Positions 40,832 to 48,877 of a stretch of 64,000 bases of DNA are shown here, piece by piece (positions within the stretch are counted from its first letter, which is position 1; each line of letters begins with the position of its first letter). The notes beneath the pieces are model-generated. The model worked only from the letters and a program-made list of their open reading frames with translations, had not been told where the DNA came from and searched no databases. This stretch comes from Micromonospora peucetia (lineage in GTDB: Bacteria > Actinomycetota > Actinomycetes > Mycobacteriales > Micromonosporaceae): assembly GCF_900091625.1 (NCBI RefSeq), contig NZ_FMIC01000002.1:310001-374000 (forward strand), given 5' to 3'. A program made the position numbers and the translations under genes.

Positions 40832-40916
40832 CGGGGTCGGCCCCGCCCAACTCGCAGTCCTGCTCGACTCGGCCGTGGACACCGCCGTCGCGGGCGCCGA
40901 GGCCGCGCTGCCCTGA
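40832..40916 (+). pseudogene. Truncated duplicate of the YbjN gene 3' end
   Basis: This segment reads GVGPAQLAVLLDSAVDTAVA then GAEAALP and a stop, while the intact gene ends GVAPAQLAVLLDAAVDTGVA then YAEAVAALP and a stop (39816-39906). The nucleotide match is extensive, with one 6-nt deletion near the end. It has no start codon or upstream domain, so it cannot be a gene. It lies just after the ICL-family gene, so the two YbjN ends bracket that gene. Confidence 0.85.
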
Positions 40917-40998
40917 CGGGCATCCGACAGCGCTGCAACCGGAATCCCGGTCCAGGTGTGGTTTCTCCATCAACCGCACCGAATCCTGGGAGTTCCCG

Positions 40999-42075
40999 AT
41001 GACGCACCTGTTCCGCGCCGGCGCCCTGGCCGCCGCCGTCGCCCTGTTGGCTCTGCCCGCCCTCGCCCCGCCCGCGTCGGCGCACATCCCGACGCCCACC
41101 CCGACCGCAGCCGTCAAGCCGACCCTCATCGCCCGGGCGAGTCTGGTCTCCCTCAGCGGTGACCCGTGGCGCCCGTCGGGGTCCCTGGAGGTCTCCGTCA
41201 TCAACCGCGGCAAGGCGGCGGCGAAGGGCTTCTTCGTCCTGCGCCTGCCGCCCGGGCTGGACGTGACCTCGGGTGGCGACTGCCGCGGTGCCAGGTCGCC
41301 CCGGACCTGGATCTGCGGCGGCACGGAGGTGCCGGCCGGCGGCCGGCGGGAGTACCCGCTGACGCTGAGGTCGACGGCGGCCAAGCCGGTCTTCGGCGTC
41401 CAGAAATGGGGATCCGTCGCAGGCCGGGACGCCGCCGGTGACACGGAAAGCCCCACCGACTTCCGCATCAACTGGCCGGACCGCACGTCGCTACGGCTGC
41501 GGGCCACCGCCAGCCCGGTCAACGACGGGTCGATGGGGGTGACAGCCCGGGTGCAGAACACCGGCACCTTCGCCATCGGCGGCTACTCGCTGAACGTCGT
41601 CACCCCGAAGGGTGTGCAGGTGATCTGGCCGTTGTGCTCGGACAGCGGTCGGATGGCCGGTGTGGGCTGCGAGATCCTGCGGTCCAACGTGCTGAAGGCC
41701 GGTGCCACGGAGACCGTGCATATCCGCCTCGCGGTCATCGGCGGGGGCAAAATCATCCGGGTGTACCTCGCACCCACCAACCGGTACACCAACAAGGACA
41801 CCTCGGTCACCCTGCACGTGCCGGGCGGCGGTGGGGGCGGCGCCCCGACCACTCCGCCGTCGGCGACCCCGAGCGCCACGCCGACCCCGAGTGCCACGTC
41901 TTCCCCGAGCGCCTCGTCTTCCCCGACGACGCCCGCCGGAGACGGAGCCGAACTGCCCCGCACCGGCCCGGCCGGCACCACGTACGCCCTGTTCGGTGCG
42001 GCGCTGCTGGCCCTCGGGCCGGCCTGCTACTGCTGCGCCGCCGCCTCGGCCGTAGCTGAGCCCACAGGGCCGTAG
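40999..42075 (+). CDS. Secreted LPRTG cell-surface protein with apparently frameshifted sorting tail
   Basis: 358 residues as read. A Sec signal peptide (LFRAGALAAAVALLALPALA, cleavage near ASA) is followed by two beta-rich DUF11-like domains (about 30-270). A Pro/Ser/Thr-rich wall-spanning linker and the sortase motif LPRTG precede a hydrophobic helix. The normal basic tail is missing: the frame ends CYCCAAASAVAEPTGP. One frame over, the same DNA encodes LLLLRRRLGRS and a stop at 42057-42059, exactly the expected tail. One extra G in the GGG at 42016-42018 would restore it. Confidence 0.82.
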   Translation: MTHLFRAGALAAAVALLALPALAPPASAHIPTPTPTAAVKPTLIARASLVSLSGDPWRPSGSLEVSVINRGKAAAKGFFVLRLPPGLDVTSGGDCRGARSPRTWICGGTEVPAGGRREYPLTLRSTAAKPVFGVQKWGSVAGRDAAGDTESPTDFRINWPDRTSLRLRATASPVNDGSMGVTARVQNTGTFAIGGYSLNVVTPKGVQVIWPLCSDSGRMAGVGCEILRSNVLKAGATETVHIRLAVIGGGKIIRVYLAPTNRYTNKDTSVTLHVPGGGGGGAPTTPPSATPSATPTPSATSSPSASSSPTTPAGDGAELPRTGPAGTTYALFGAALLALGPACYCCAAASAVAEPTGP

Positions 42076-42090
42076 CTGAGCCCACAGGCC
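42051..42090. repeat. Tandem 20-bp direct repeat at the end of the LPRTG gene
   Basis: CGTAGCTGAGCCCACAGGGC (42051-42070) is followed directly by CGTAGCTGAGCCCACAGGCC (42071-42090), one mismatch. The first copy contains the stop codon of the restored (frameshifted) reading frame and the second flanks the stop of the frame as read. Confidence 0.9.
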
Positions 42091-42197
42091 GGGGCTGGAC
42101 CCGGCGGAAGGGCTCCGGGTCGGTCGCCGACGTGCACGGGGATGTCGGCGACCGGCCCGGTCGCGCGGATCAGCCGCCGGAGCAGCCCACCGCACGG

Positions 42198-42234
42198 CGA
42201 CGCCCGCCGGCACACGGGGTGCGGGCGGGCGTCG
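42198..42234. terminator. Hairpin terminator between the LPRTG gene and rnj
   Basis: An 11-bp perfect stem, CGACGCCCGCC (42198-42208) with GGCGGGCGTCG (42224-42234), closes a 15-nt loop. It lies between two convergent genes (stops at 42075 and 42247), so it can stop transcription from both sides. No T-tract is present. Confidence 0.75.
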
Positions 42235-42246
42235 TAGCGGCGCGGG

Positions 42247-43935
42247 TCAGACCTCGACGACCGTCGGGACGATCATGGGCCGACGCCGGTACTTGTCGTT
42301 CACCCACCGCCCCACGGTGCGCCGGACGATCTGCTGGAGCTGGTGCGGGTCGGTGATGCCGTCGGAGGCCGCCCGGTTCAGGGCCTCGGTGACCAGCGGG
42401 ATCACCGGGTTGAACGCCTCCGGGTCCTCGGAGAAGCCCTTCGCCGACAGGGTCGGGCCGGCCACCACCTTGCCGGTCACCGAGTCGACCACCACGGTGG
42501 TGGCGATGAACCCGCCGTCGCCGAGGATCCGACGCTCGGTGAGCAGCGACTCGCTGACGTCGCCGACGGCGAGACCGTCGACGTAGACGTAGCGGCTCTT
42601 CACGTGCCCGACCAGGCTGGCCCGGCCCTCGACGAGGTCGACGACGTCGCCGTCCTCGCAGAGCACCACCCGGTCGGGGGCGACGCCGGACTCGATGCCG
42701 AGGCGGGCGTGGGCGCGCAGGTGCCGCCACTCGCCGTGCACCGGCATCAGGTTGCTGGGACGGACCACGTTGAGCAGGTAGAGCAGCTCGCCGGCGGGCG
42801 CGTGACCGGAGACGTGCACCTTCGCCACGTCCTTGTGCACCACCACGGCGCCGGCCCGCGCCAGCCGGTTGATCACCCGGTAGACCGAGGTCTCGTTGCC
42901 CGGCACCAGCGACGAGGCGAGCACCACCGTGTCGCCGGGGGCGATGGTGATGTGCCGGTGATCGCCGCTGGCCATCCGGCCCAGGGCGCTCATCGGCTCA
43001 CCCTGCGAGCCGGTGGACATCAGCACGATCTGCTCGGGCGGCATGTTCGTCGCCTCTTCGATCCCGACGACCAGCCCGGACGGGATGTTGAGCAGCCCCA
43101 GGTCACGGGCGATGCCCATGTTGCGGACCATGGAGCGGCCGATCAGGGCGACCTTGCGACCGTGCTCGGCGGCGGAGTCGAAGACCTGCTGCACCCGGTG
43201 CACGTGCGAGGCGAACGACGCGACGATGATCCGGCCCTTGGCCTTGGCGAAGATCGAGTCGAGCACCGGCCCGATCTCCCGCTCGGGGGTGACGAAGCCG
43301 GGGATCTCCGCGTTGGTGGAGTCCGAGAGCAGCAGGTCCACACCCTCGGCGCCGAGCCGGGCGAAGCCGGCCAGATCGGTGATCCGGCCGTCCAGCGGGA
43401 GCTGGTCCATCTTGAAGTCGCCGGTGTGCAGCACCAGGCCGGCCGGGGTGCGGATGGCCACGGCGAGCGCGTCGGGAATCGAGTGGTTGACCGCGAAGAA
43501 CTCGCACTCGAACGGGCCGAGCCGCTCCCGACCGCCCTCCCGCACCGTCAGCGTGTACGGCTGGATCCGCCGCTCGGCGAGCTTGGCCTCGACCAGGGCG
43601 AGGGTGAACTGGGAGCCGACCAGCGGAATGTCGGGTTTGTGCGCGAGCAGGTACGGCACCGCGCCGATGTGGTCCTCATGGCCGTGGGTGAGCACGATCG
43701 CCTGGACGTCGTCGAGCCGGTCCAGGATCGGACCGAAGTCGGGCAGGATCAGGTCCACCCCGGGCTGCTCCACGTCGGGGAAGAGCACCCCGCAGTCGAC
43801 CACCAGCAGCTTGCCGTCGTACTCGAAGACGGTCATGTTGCGACCGATGGCGCCGAGCCCGCCGAGCGGGGTGATCCGCAGCCCACCCTCCGGCAGCGGC
43901 GGGGGCAGTTCCGTCTCGTTGTGCGCCTCGGTCAC
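42247..43935 (-). CDS. rnj: Ribonuclease J
   Basis: 562 residues. The metallo-beta-lactamase motif HGHEDHIGAVPYL gives the zinc ligands, with further ligands in VLHTGDFKMD and DSTNAEIPGF; the beta-CASP domain and C-terminal RNase J domain follow (HASGH-like SGHAPAGELLYLL). The enzyme has endoribonuclease and 5'-to-3' exoribonuclease activity and acts in mRNA decay and rRNA maturation. The start is GTG at 43935, 52 bp after the dapA stop. The rnj-dapA-thyX order is conserved in actinobacteria. Confidence 0.95.
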   Translation of the reverse strand: MTEAHNETELPPPLPEGGLRITPLGGLGAIGRNMTVFEYDGKLLVVDCGVLFPDVEQPGVDLILPDFGPILDRLDDVQAIVLTHGHEDHIGAVPYLLAHKPDIPLVGSQFTLALVEAKLAERRIQPYTLTVREGGRERLGPFECEFFAVNHSIPDALAVAIRTPAGLVLHTGDFKMDQLPLDGRITDLAGFARLGAEGVDLLLSDSTNAEIPGFVTPEREIGPVLDSIFAKAKGRIIVASFASHVHRVQQVFDSAAEHGRKVALIGRSMVRNMGIARDLGLLNIPSGLVVGIEEATNMPPEQIVLMSTGSQGEPMSALGRMASGDHRHITIAPGDTVVLASSLVPGNETSVYRVINRLARAGAVVVHKDVAKVHVSGHAPAGELLYLLNVVRPSNLMPVHGEWRHLRAHARLGIESGVAPDRVVLCEDGDVVDLVEGRASLVGHVKSRYVYVDGLAVGDVSESLLTERRILGDGGFIATTVVVDSVTGKVVAGPTLSAKGFSEDPEAFNPVIPLVTEALNRAASDGITDPHQLQQIVRRTVGRWVNDKYRRRPMIVPTVVEV

Positions 43936-43987
43936 GCGTCCACCTCATTCTGCGACGCCGTCAACCGGCGTCCTTCGTGTCGTTCGG

Positions 43988-44914
43988 TCATTCGGGAAGT
44001 TCCAGGCCCGCCGCCGCGCTGTCGGCGCGGAGCTGGGCGATCTCTTCGTCGGTGGCGTCCACCAGCGGCGGACGCACCGGCCCGGCAGGCTTCCCGGCGG
44101 CGGCCAGGCCCGCCTTGACCAGGATCACGCCCTGGGCACGGAAGATGCCGGTGAACAGCGGCAGCAGCCGCCGGTGCAGGCTCAGCGCGGCGGCGGTGTC
44201 ACCCGCGTCGTACGCCTCGATCATCTGCTTGGTGAGCGCGCCGGTGAAGTGGGTCGAGGTGCCGACCACGCCGACACCTCCCACGGCCAGCGAGGGCAGG
44301 GTGAGCGAGTCCTCGCCGCTGTAGAAGGCGAGGTTCGTCCGGCTGGTGACCCAGCCGGTGGCGGTCAGGTCGCCCTTGGCGTCCTTCACCGCGACGATCC
44401 GGCCGTGCTCGGCCAGGCGCACCATCGTCTCGGTGTCGATCGGCACGCCCGCCCGGTGCGGGATGTCGTAGAGCATCACCGGCAGGCCGGTGGCGTCCGC
44501 GACGGCGGTGAAGTGCCGCAGCAGGCCGCTCTGCGGCGGCTTGCTGTAGTAGGGGGTGACCACGAGCAGGCCGTGCGCGCCGGCCTTCTCGGCGGCGGCC
44601 GACAACTCGATGGTGTGCCGGGTGTCGTTGGTGCCGACCCCGGCCACCACCTTGGCGCGGTCGCCGACGGCCTCCACCACGGCCCGGATCAGCTGTTCCT
44701 TCTCCGTGTCGGTGGTGGTCGGCGACTCGCCGGTGGTGCCGTTGACCACCAGCGCGTCGTTGCCCTGCTCGTCGACCAGGTAGCTGGCGAGGCGCGCGGC
44801 GCCGTCGAGGTCGAGCGAGCCGTCGGCGGTGAACGGGGTCACCATGGCCGTGAGCACTCGCCCGAAGGGGCGGGACACCGCCCGGGTGGGCGTGTCAGGG
44901 TGGTCGTGCGTCAT
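43988..44914 (-). CDS. dapA: 4-hydroxy-tetrahydrodipicolinate synthase
   Basis: 308 residues, a TIM-barrel class I aldolase. The Schiff-base lysine lies in VAVKDAKGDLTATG, the proton-relay tyrosine in MLYDIPHRAG and the substrate loop in VNGTTGESPTTT. It condenses pyruvate with aspartate semialdehyde, the first committed step to diaminopimelate and lysine; the next enzyme, DapB, is encoded at 51.9 kb in this window. ATG start at 44914. Confidence 0.95.
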   Translation of the reverse strand: MTHDHPDTPTRAVSRPFGRVLTAMVTPFTADGSLDLDGAARLASYLVDEQGNDALVVNGTTGESPTTTDTEKEQLIRAVVEAVGDRAKVVAGVGTNDTRHTIELSAAAEKAGAHGLLVVTPYYSKPPQSGLLRHFTAVADATGLPVMLYDIPHRAGVPIDTETMVRLAEHGRIVAVKDAKGDLTATGWVTSRTNLAFYSGEDSLTLPSLAVGGVGVVGTSTHFTGALTKQMIEAYDAGDTAAALSLHRRLLPLFTGIFRAQGVILVKAGLAAAGKPAGPVRPPLVDATDEEIAQLRADSAAAGLELPE

Positions 44915-44960
44915 GCCACCAACCTAGCGGACGAGCACCGGCGGCTTACCGGGGAAGGCC

Positions 44961-45713
44961 TCAGGACAGCTCGGCGTGCGGGCTGGCGGCGACCTCGGTG
45001 CCGTCGGGCAGGGCCGAGATGACGAAGTCGGCGAAGACGTTCGGGGCGACTCCCTGGAGCTGCCGCAGGCACTCCACCGCCAGCTCACGGATCTCCACGT
45101 CGGCGTGCTCGGTGGCGCGCATGGCGATGAAGTGCCGCCAGGCCCGGTAGTTGCCGGTGACCACGATGCGGGTCTCGGTGGCGTTGGGCAGCACCGCGCG
45201 GGCCGCCTGCCGGGCCTGCTTGCGCCGTAGCGTGGCGTTCTCCACGTCGGCGAAGCGCCGCTCCAGGCCCTCCAGCAGCTCGTTGTACGCGCGCACGCTC
45301 GCCTCGGCTGCCTCCACGAACTTCTTGTGCAGCTCCGGGTCGTCGGCGATCACCGAGGGCTCGACCATGGCGGCGTCGCGCTCCGGCACGTACCGCTGGG
45401 AGAGCTGGGAGTACGAGAAGTGCCGGTGCCGGATCAGCTCGTGGGTGAAGGAGCGGGACACCCCGCTGAAGTAGAAGCTGACCGACCCGTGCTCCAGCAC
45501 ACTCAGGTGGCCGACCTCCAGGATGTGCGCGAGGTAGCCCGCGTTGGTGGCGGTGGCCGGGTTCGGCTTCTTCCAGCTCTGGTAGCAGGCCCGGCCGGCG
45601 AACTCAGCGAGCGCCTGGCCGCCTTCGGCGTCGGTCGACCACGGCACCTCTTCGGGTGTCTCGAAGTGGGTCCACGCGACGAGCTTGACCTGGGGCTGCA
45701 CCATCTCCGGCAT
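44961..45713 (-). CDS. thyX: Flavin-dependent thymidylate synthase ThyX
   Basis: About 250 residues. The ThyX signature [14 protein letters not shown], the N-terminal [11 protein letters not shown] and [10 protein letters not shown] segments, and [13 protein letters not shown] are all intact. It makes dTMP from dUMP using FAD and methylene-tetrahydrofolate. Starts at 45713 ([13 protein letters not shown]) or 45704 (ATG) are both possible; the longer frame to 45761 is less likely. It lies 46 bp upstream of dapA on the minus strand. Confidence 0.94.
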   Translation of the reverse strand: MPEMVQPQVKLVAWTHFETPEEVPWSTDAEGGQALAEFAGRACYQSWKKPNPATATNAGYLAHILEVGHLSVLEHGSVSFYFSGVSRSFTHELIRHRHFSYSQLSQRYVPERDAAMVEPSVIADDPELHKKFVEAAEASVRAYNELLEGLERRFADVENATLRRKQARQAARAVLPNATETRIVVTGNYRAWRHFIAMRATEHADVEIRELAVECLRQLQGVAPNVFADFVISALPDGTEVAASPHAELS

Positions 45714-46416
45714 TCCTGGGACTGTAGTGGCCCGGCGGTCGCGGGGAAAAGTTGGGCTCACCGGCCGAACGGGTCGTTGAGCTGCGAATTATGGACAGGC
45801 GCCGGTCCACCCGAACGGCACGTGTCCAAGATCTCGGCGGAGTTCCGGCGACCGGCGCCTCCGTCCGCGACACGGCGCACCCGGCGAGCTCGATGCCACG
45901 CCCACCGCCCCAGCCCACACCATCGACGAGTACACGGCGGCGCTGTCGAGCTGCCCCACCGATGGGGCACACACCTACGTCGGCGAGCTGTGACAGCCGT
46001 CAAGGTCCAGGCAGTCAACATCGACCGTGGAGGTCTGCTGAGCCACCCACCACGGACCGACAGGAGTTGTGACAGTCACCCACCAACCCGACAGATGCTC
46101 TGGCAGCCACCGCGAGGCGGCCAGCCGGAACGGCCGTCTCATCTCAGCCTGGCAGACGCGCACCGGAGCGGTCCTACAGGTGGGGCAGCTCGACAGCGCC
46201 GCAACGGGCTACGCCGGCGGCGGCTGGCGGACAGCGGGCGACTGTCAGCGGCCAGCGTCCTGGCGGCTGGCGGTCGGGTCGGACGATGCTGGGAACGACC
46301 GGCGGCGGTTGGCCTCACTCCGGGCGTCGAGGGCGACGTGTTCGGCCCACCCCGCCCGGCCCGACTCTGTTCGGCCCGACTCGACCCGGTCCGGGCCGTG
46401 CCGTTCAGGGGACGGG
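45714..46416. repeat. Repeat-rich intergenic region with a 24-bp inverted repeat
   Basis: About 700 bp between thyX and the DUF2752 gene has no credible gene. GCGGCGCTGTCGAGCTGCCC plus CACC (45937-45960) is the perfect reverse complement of the 24 bp at 46179-46202. A shorter copy, GGGGCAGCTCGACAGCG, occurs at 19264-19280. Between the arms, GAGCTGTGACAG (45988-45999) and GAGTTGTGACAG (46063-46074) form a further near-repeat. Base composition is more AT-rich than the neighbouring genes. It could be an expression-control or recombination-prone spacer, or a decayed mobile element. Confidence 0.75.
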
Positions 46417-47022
46417 TCAGACGTAGAGGGAGGTGAACGGGGCCCAGGGGAGGTTGCGCAGCACCGAGAAGGCCAGCCAGGCGGCCAGGAAGACGCCGAT
46501 CATCCGGGAACTGATCCGCAGCTCGGGCAGACGCCAGCCGAACGCCTGCCGGCCCGCCCAGGCGACGAAGAGGTAGGCCAGGAAGGGCAGCGCGAAGACG
46601 AAGAGGAAGTGGTGCCGGGCGGCGGCCGGCAGGTCGGCGTGCAGCACGTACCAGAGCGCGCGGGTGCCGCCGCAGCCCGGGCAGTCCAGCCCCGTGGTCA
46701 GCTTGAGCAGGCAGGTCGGCGCGGCGTCCGGGGCCGAGCGGGTGGGGTCGCTGAGCAGTGCGTAGCCGATACCGGCGGCGACGCAGCCGAGCGCGGCCAG
46801 CGGCACCGCCCAGCGCGGCGAGCGCTCGTAGAGACGGACGACGAAGCGGGTGAGCCGGTCCGGCTCGGGAACCGGGTAGGGCGGCACCGGGTAGGGCGGC
46901 ACCTGGCCTGCCGGCCATCCGTCGGCCGGAGCCGTCGGCCACTGCTGGGGCGGGGCGTCGACCCCGCCGGTCTGCGGATGCGGCTGGGGGGCCGGTCCGT
47001 CAACGCTCTTCACGTCGCTCAC
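46417..47022 (-). CDS. DUF2752-family membrane protein
   Basis: 201 residues. A proline-rich N-terminus (PPYPVPPYPVPEPDR) is followed by three or four hydrophobic segments. The hallmark motif of DUF2752, CPGCGGTRALWYVLHADL, lies in the loop between helices; its two cysteines suggest metal or disulfide binding. The function is unknown. The start is GTG at 47022, overlapping the YcaQ-like gene stop by 4 bp, so it is co-translated with it. Confidence 0.85.
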   Translation of the reverse strand: MSDVKSVDGPAPQPHPQTGGVDAPPQQWPTAPADGWPAGQVPPYPVPPYPVPEPDRLTRFVVRLYERSPRWAVPLAALGCVAAGIGYALLSDPTRSAPDAAPTCLLKLTTGLDCPGCGGTRALWYVLHADLPAAARHHFLFVFALPFLAYLFVAWAGRQAFGWRLPELRISSRMIGVFLAAWLAFSVLRNLPWAPFTSLYV

Positions 47023-48248
47023 CGTACACCGGCCAGGCCCGCCAGCGCGGCGGCCAGCGGGGCGGCCAGGTCGCCGGCGGCGGGCGGGGCCACCGCGTCC
47101 AGGCGCAGCCAGCCGGCGAGGCGGTGCAGCTCGGCGGCGAGCGCCAGCGCGGTCTCGCCCGGATCGACGCCCGGCTCACCCCAGGCGGCCGGGACCAGCA
47201 GCACGCCGGCCTTCCGGTCGGCCTTCAGGTCGACCCGGGCGGTGAACCGCTCCCCCTGCAGGAAGGGCAGCACGTAGTAGCCGTACGCCCGCTGTGGCGC
47301 CGGCACGTAGATCTCGATCCGGTAGCTGAAGTCGAAGAGCCGCTCGGCGCGGGCCCGCTCCCAGACCACCGGGTCGAACGGGCTGACCAGGGTGTTGCCG
47401 CGCACCCAGCGGGGCAGCCGCGCCCCGGCGTGCAGCCAGGCCGGCCGCTGCCAGCCCTGCACCACGACGGGCAACAGCTCGCCCGCCTCGACCAGCTCGG
47501 CGATGGCCTGCCGGGCACCGGCAGCCGGCAGCCGGAAGTAGTCGCGCAGCTCCGGCTCGGCAGCCACCCCGAGCGACCGTGCGGCGATCGCCACCAGGGC
47601 CCGGTAGGCCTCGGCGTCGGTCGGCGTGGGCGCGTCGAGCACGGCGGTCGGCAGCACCCGCTCCGGCAGGTCGTAGCGGCGGGCGAACGACGTGCTGCGG
47701 TCGGCGGCGGCGACCTCCCCCGCCCAGAACAGGAACTCCAGCGCCCGCTTCACCGCCGACCAGTTCCACCCCCAGTTGCCGGTCTCCCGGGGTGCGTCGT
47801 GCTCGATCTCGGCGGCGGTGAGCGGCCCCCGGGCGGCCACCTCGTCGCGCACCCAGGCGACCAGGCCGGGCTGCTCCTCGGCGATCCGCCGCATCCCGCC
47901 CCAGGCATCCGAGCGGGCCCGGGCCATCCGCCAGCGCAGCACCGGGTGCAGCCCGACGGGCACCAGCGACGCCTCGTGCCCCCAGTATTCGAAGAGCTCC
48001 CGCGGGCGGCGGTAGGCGGCATCGTCGAGCAGGGCGGTCGGATAGGGCCCGAGGCGGCTGTAGAGCGGCAGGTAGTGCGCCCGTTGCAGCACGTTGACCG
48101 AATCCATCTGGATCAGCCCGACCCGGTCGAGCACCCGACGCAGGTGGCGACGGGTGGGCACGCCGGTGGGCGCGGGGTCGGCGAAGCCCTGGGCGGCGAG
48201 CGCCACCCGACGGGCCTGGGCGAGCGAGAGTGATTCCGGTGCGGCCAT
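47019..48248 (-). CDS. YcaQ/AlkX-like DNA glycosylase (HTH_42 winged-helix protein)
   Basis: About 409 residues. The family begins with tandem winged helices: SLAQARRVALAAQGF and the motif LIQMDSVNVLQRAHYLPLYS, whose Q-x-D is the catalytic motif of E. coli YcaQ, a glycosylase that unhooks interstrand crosslinks. A conserved C-terminal region contains GNTLVSPFDPVVWERARAER. The ATG at 48248 gives the family start MAAPESLSLAQARR; a longer frame to 48314 overlaps intergenic DNA. It is coupled to the DUF2752 gene. Confidence 0.82.
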   Translation of the reverse strand: MAAPESLSLAQARRVALAAQGFADPAPTGVPTRRHLRRVLDRVGLIQMDSVNVLQRAHYLPLYSRLGPYPTALLDDAAYRRPRELFEYWGHEASLVPVGLHPVLRWRMARARSDAWGGMRRIAEEQPGLVAWVRDEVAARGPLTAAEIEHDAPRETGNWGWNWSAVKRALEFLFWAGEVAAADRSTSFARRYDLPERVLPTAVLDAPTPTDAEAYRALVAIAARSLGVAAEPELRDYFRLPAAGARQAIAELVEAGELLPVVVQGWQRPAWLHAGARLPRWVRGNTLVSPFDPVVWERARAERLFDFSYRIEIYVPAPQRAYGYYVLPFLQGERFTARVDLKADRKAGVLLVPAAWGEPGVDPGETALALAAELHRLAGWLRLDAVAPPAAGDLAAPLAAALAGLAGVR

Positions 48249-48325
48249 CGTCGGGACCCTAATCCACGGGTACGACACCGGTGCGGACGCTGGACCGATC
48301 ACCCCTCGGGGCATAGAACGGACGC

Positions 48326-48877
48326 ATGCTCACGATTCGCCGCGAGGAGCCCGACGACGCCGAGGCGGTCGCCCGGGTGCACATCCACGGCTGGCAGGCC
48401 GGCTACGAAGGGATCATGCCCGAGGAGGTGCTGCGGCGGCTCAACGTCACGGCCTGGGCGCAGCGCCGTCGCGACCTCGGCACCGCCGACCCGGAGCACC
48501 CCTTCACCACCCTGCTCGGCGAGGTCGACGGGACGCTCGCCGGGTTCACCACGTTCGGCCCGTACCGCAACGACCAGGACCGGGACGACCTCGACCCCGC
48601 GCACGGGGAGGTGGTGGCGATGTACGTCGAGCCGGCGCGCTGGGGCGACGGGACGGCCCGGGCGCTGCTGGCCGCGGCCCGGGCCGGGCTGGTCGCCCGG
48701 GGCTGGTCCGACTACCGGCTCTGGGTGCTGGAGGCCAACCACCGGGCCCGCCGGTTCTACGAGCGGGCCGGGCTGTCACCGGACGGTGAACGGTCGACCT
48801 ATCCGGTGCCGCTGGCCGGCGGGCGCCCGCCGGTCGGGCTGGTCGAGCTGCGGTACGCCGGACGCCTCGACGGCTGA
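48326..48877 (+). CDS. GNAT-family N-acetyltransferase
   Basis: 183 residues. Single GNAT domain: TIRREEPDDAEAVARVHIHG at the N-terminus and the acetyl-CoA site near MYVEPARWGDGTARALLAAA, followed by LWVLEANHRARRFYERAG. The substrate is unknown. Its last about 100 bp overlap, on the other strand, the 3' end of a glycosyltransferase gene (stop at 48776). The upstream YcaQ-like gene is divergent. Confidence 0.85.
   Translation: MLTIRREEPDDAEAVARVHIHGWQAGYEGIMPEEVLRRLNVTAWAQRRRDLGTADPEHPFTTLLGEVDGTLAGFTTFGPYRNDQDRDDLDPAHGEVVAMYVEPARWGDGTARALLAAARAGLVARGWSDYRLWVLEANHRARRFYERAGLSPDGERSTYPVPLAGGRPPVGLVELRYAGRLDG

Noticed and set aside
45752..46072. Open frames inside the repeat-rich spacer near 46 kb
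   Set aside because: They cross inverted repeats, exist on both strands and lack the codon bias of real genes in this genome.
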